Assembly: GCA_030044775.1 (NCBI GenBank) | Contig: JASICF010000238.1 | Coordinates: forward strand, 1 to 5,971 | Reading direction: 5' to 3' | Origin: Candidatus Sulfotelmatobacter sp. | GTDB lineage: Bacteria > Acidobacteriota > Terriglobia > Terriglobales > Acidobacteriaceae | DNA: 5,971 bases | Shown here: positions 5,450 to 5,971 of the stretch, one piece after another | Layout of the letters: every line of letters begins with the position of its first letter | How positions within the stretch are numbered: position 1 is the stretch's first letter | Translations under genes and position numbers: made by a program | Notes under the pieces: model-generated | What the model saw: the letters and a program-made list of their open reading frames with translations, nothing else | The model's database searches: none | Told to the model about the DNA's origin: nothing

Positions 5450-5971
5450 ATGCGCCGCTTCTTTCTTGTTTTTCTTGCTCTCATCGCGTTCGGATTTTCC
5501 GCATTCGCCCAGACCAAGCATCCCTTCACATTCGAAGACATGATGAAGCTGAAGCGCGTCGAGGAGCCCGAAGTTTCGCCCGACGGTAAGTGGGTGATCT
5601 TCAGCGTGGTCGATGTCGATCTCGCCGCGAATACGAAGACGCCACACGTGTGGATTGTGCCGCTTTCCATGGACCATGTAGGGATGGCCGCCTCGGCTGT
5701 CCAGCCCTCCGAAGCCGGGCAGTCCCCGTCGGGCGAGCGCGAGATCATTGCCGGTCAGGACGCTGACCGTCCGCGCTGGGCGCCGGATGGGAAGCGGTTT
5801 GCATTTGTTTCGACGAAAGATGGCGGCTCGCAAGTGTGGATTGCGGATTTCGATCCAACGGCCGGTGCTGTGATCACCACACACAAGTTGACGTCGATTG
5901 TGACAGAGGCTGGCGGAGAGCTTTGGTCGCCAGACGGCAAGTATATTCTATTTACTTCAGACGTTTACCCT
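5450..5971 (+). CDS. Exported S9-type (prolyl-oligopeptidase-like) peptidase, N-terminal part
   Basis: The gene runs off the right edge; 174 residues are visible. A signal peptide is clear: MRR, a hydrophobic core FFLVFLALIAFGFSAFA, and a likely cut between A20 and Q21. Mature sequence begins HPFTFEDMMKLKRVEEPEVS, the usual opening of secreted S9 peptidases. Beta-propeller PD40 motifs follow: SPDGKWVIFS (43-52), APDGKRFAFVS (111-121) and SPDGKYILFTS (160-170). In this family the propeller gates an alpha/beta-hydrolase domain with a Ser-Asp-His triad that removes short peptides from N-termini. That domain lies outside the window, so catalysis is inferred and a propeller-only protein cannot be excluded. 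AGGAG (5440-5444), five bases before the ATG, fixes the start. An Ala/Ser/Pro/Glu-rich stretch at about 74-98 between propeller motifs looks like a loop insertion. Family proteins are about 650-700 residues. Confidence 0.88.
   Translation, partial: MRRFFLVFLALIAFGFSAFAQTKHPFTFEDMMKLKRVEEPEVSPDGKWVIFSVVDVDLAANTKTPHVWIVPLSMDHVGMAASAVQPSEAGQSPSGEREIIAGQDADRPRWAPDGKRFAFVSTKDGGSQVWIADFDPTAGAVITTHKLTSIVTEAGGELWSPDGKYILFTSDVYP

Noticed and set aside
5215..5748. A 177-codon open frame on the minus strand
   Set aside because: Most of it is antisense to the S9 peptidase gene with its signal peptide and PD40 motifs. Only the last 40 or so codons outside that gene look protein-like, and these are reported separately as a possible relic.

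Overview
The window looks like a chromosomal segment of a moderately GC-rich, Gram-negative-type bacterium. The best guess is an acidobacterium (Terriglobia, near Koribacter/Sulfotelmatobacter). That placement is inference from family resemblance: the exported 298-residue protein, the small CxxC/CxxC protein and the secreted S9 peptidase all look like acidobacterial families as I remember them. No rRNA or other marker gene is present to confirm it.

Layout. (1) Positions 1-1661, minus strand: most of an OPT-family oligopeptide transporter, with its C-terminus beyond the left edge. (2) Positions 1662-2033: a divergent intergenic region with an inverted repeat in front of the transporter and a good sigma70-like promoter facing right. 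(3) Positions 2034-4068, plus strand: a small zinc-ribbon-like protein (88 aa), a ComF-family phosphoribosyltransferase (303 aa) and a stand-alone HNH endonuclease-family protein (202 aa). ComF has its own promoter, whose -35 element overlaps the stop codon of the small gene. The HNH gene follows 89 bases after ComF and is probably co-transcribed. (4) Positions 4111-5007, minus strand: an exported conserved protein of unknown function with a Pro/Gln/Asp/Lys-rich tail, convergent with the HNH gene. (5) Positions 5008-5449: a 442-base divergent intergenic region with a strong imperfect hairpin, a possible decayed coding remnant and a rightward promoter. (6) Positions 5450 to the right edge: the N-terminal 174 residues of an exported S9-type (prolyl-oligopeptidase-like) peptidase.

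How the genes may work together. Two themes are visible. One is extracellular or periplasmic peptide use: a secreted S9 peptidase and an OPT peptide transporter lie at opposite ends, though nothing shows they are co-regulated. The other is DNA handling: ComF (natural transformation and DNA uptake in other bacteria) next to an HNH-fold nuclease and downstream of a zinc-ribbon protein. I saw no CRISPR array, tRNA, rRNA, insertion sequence or prophage. No clearly new multi-gene system is evident. The most interesting items are the zinc-ribbon/ComF/HNH cluster, the leader of comF, and the structured intergenic region at 5008-5449.
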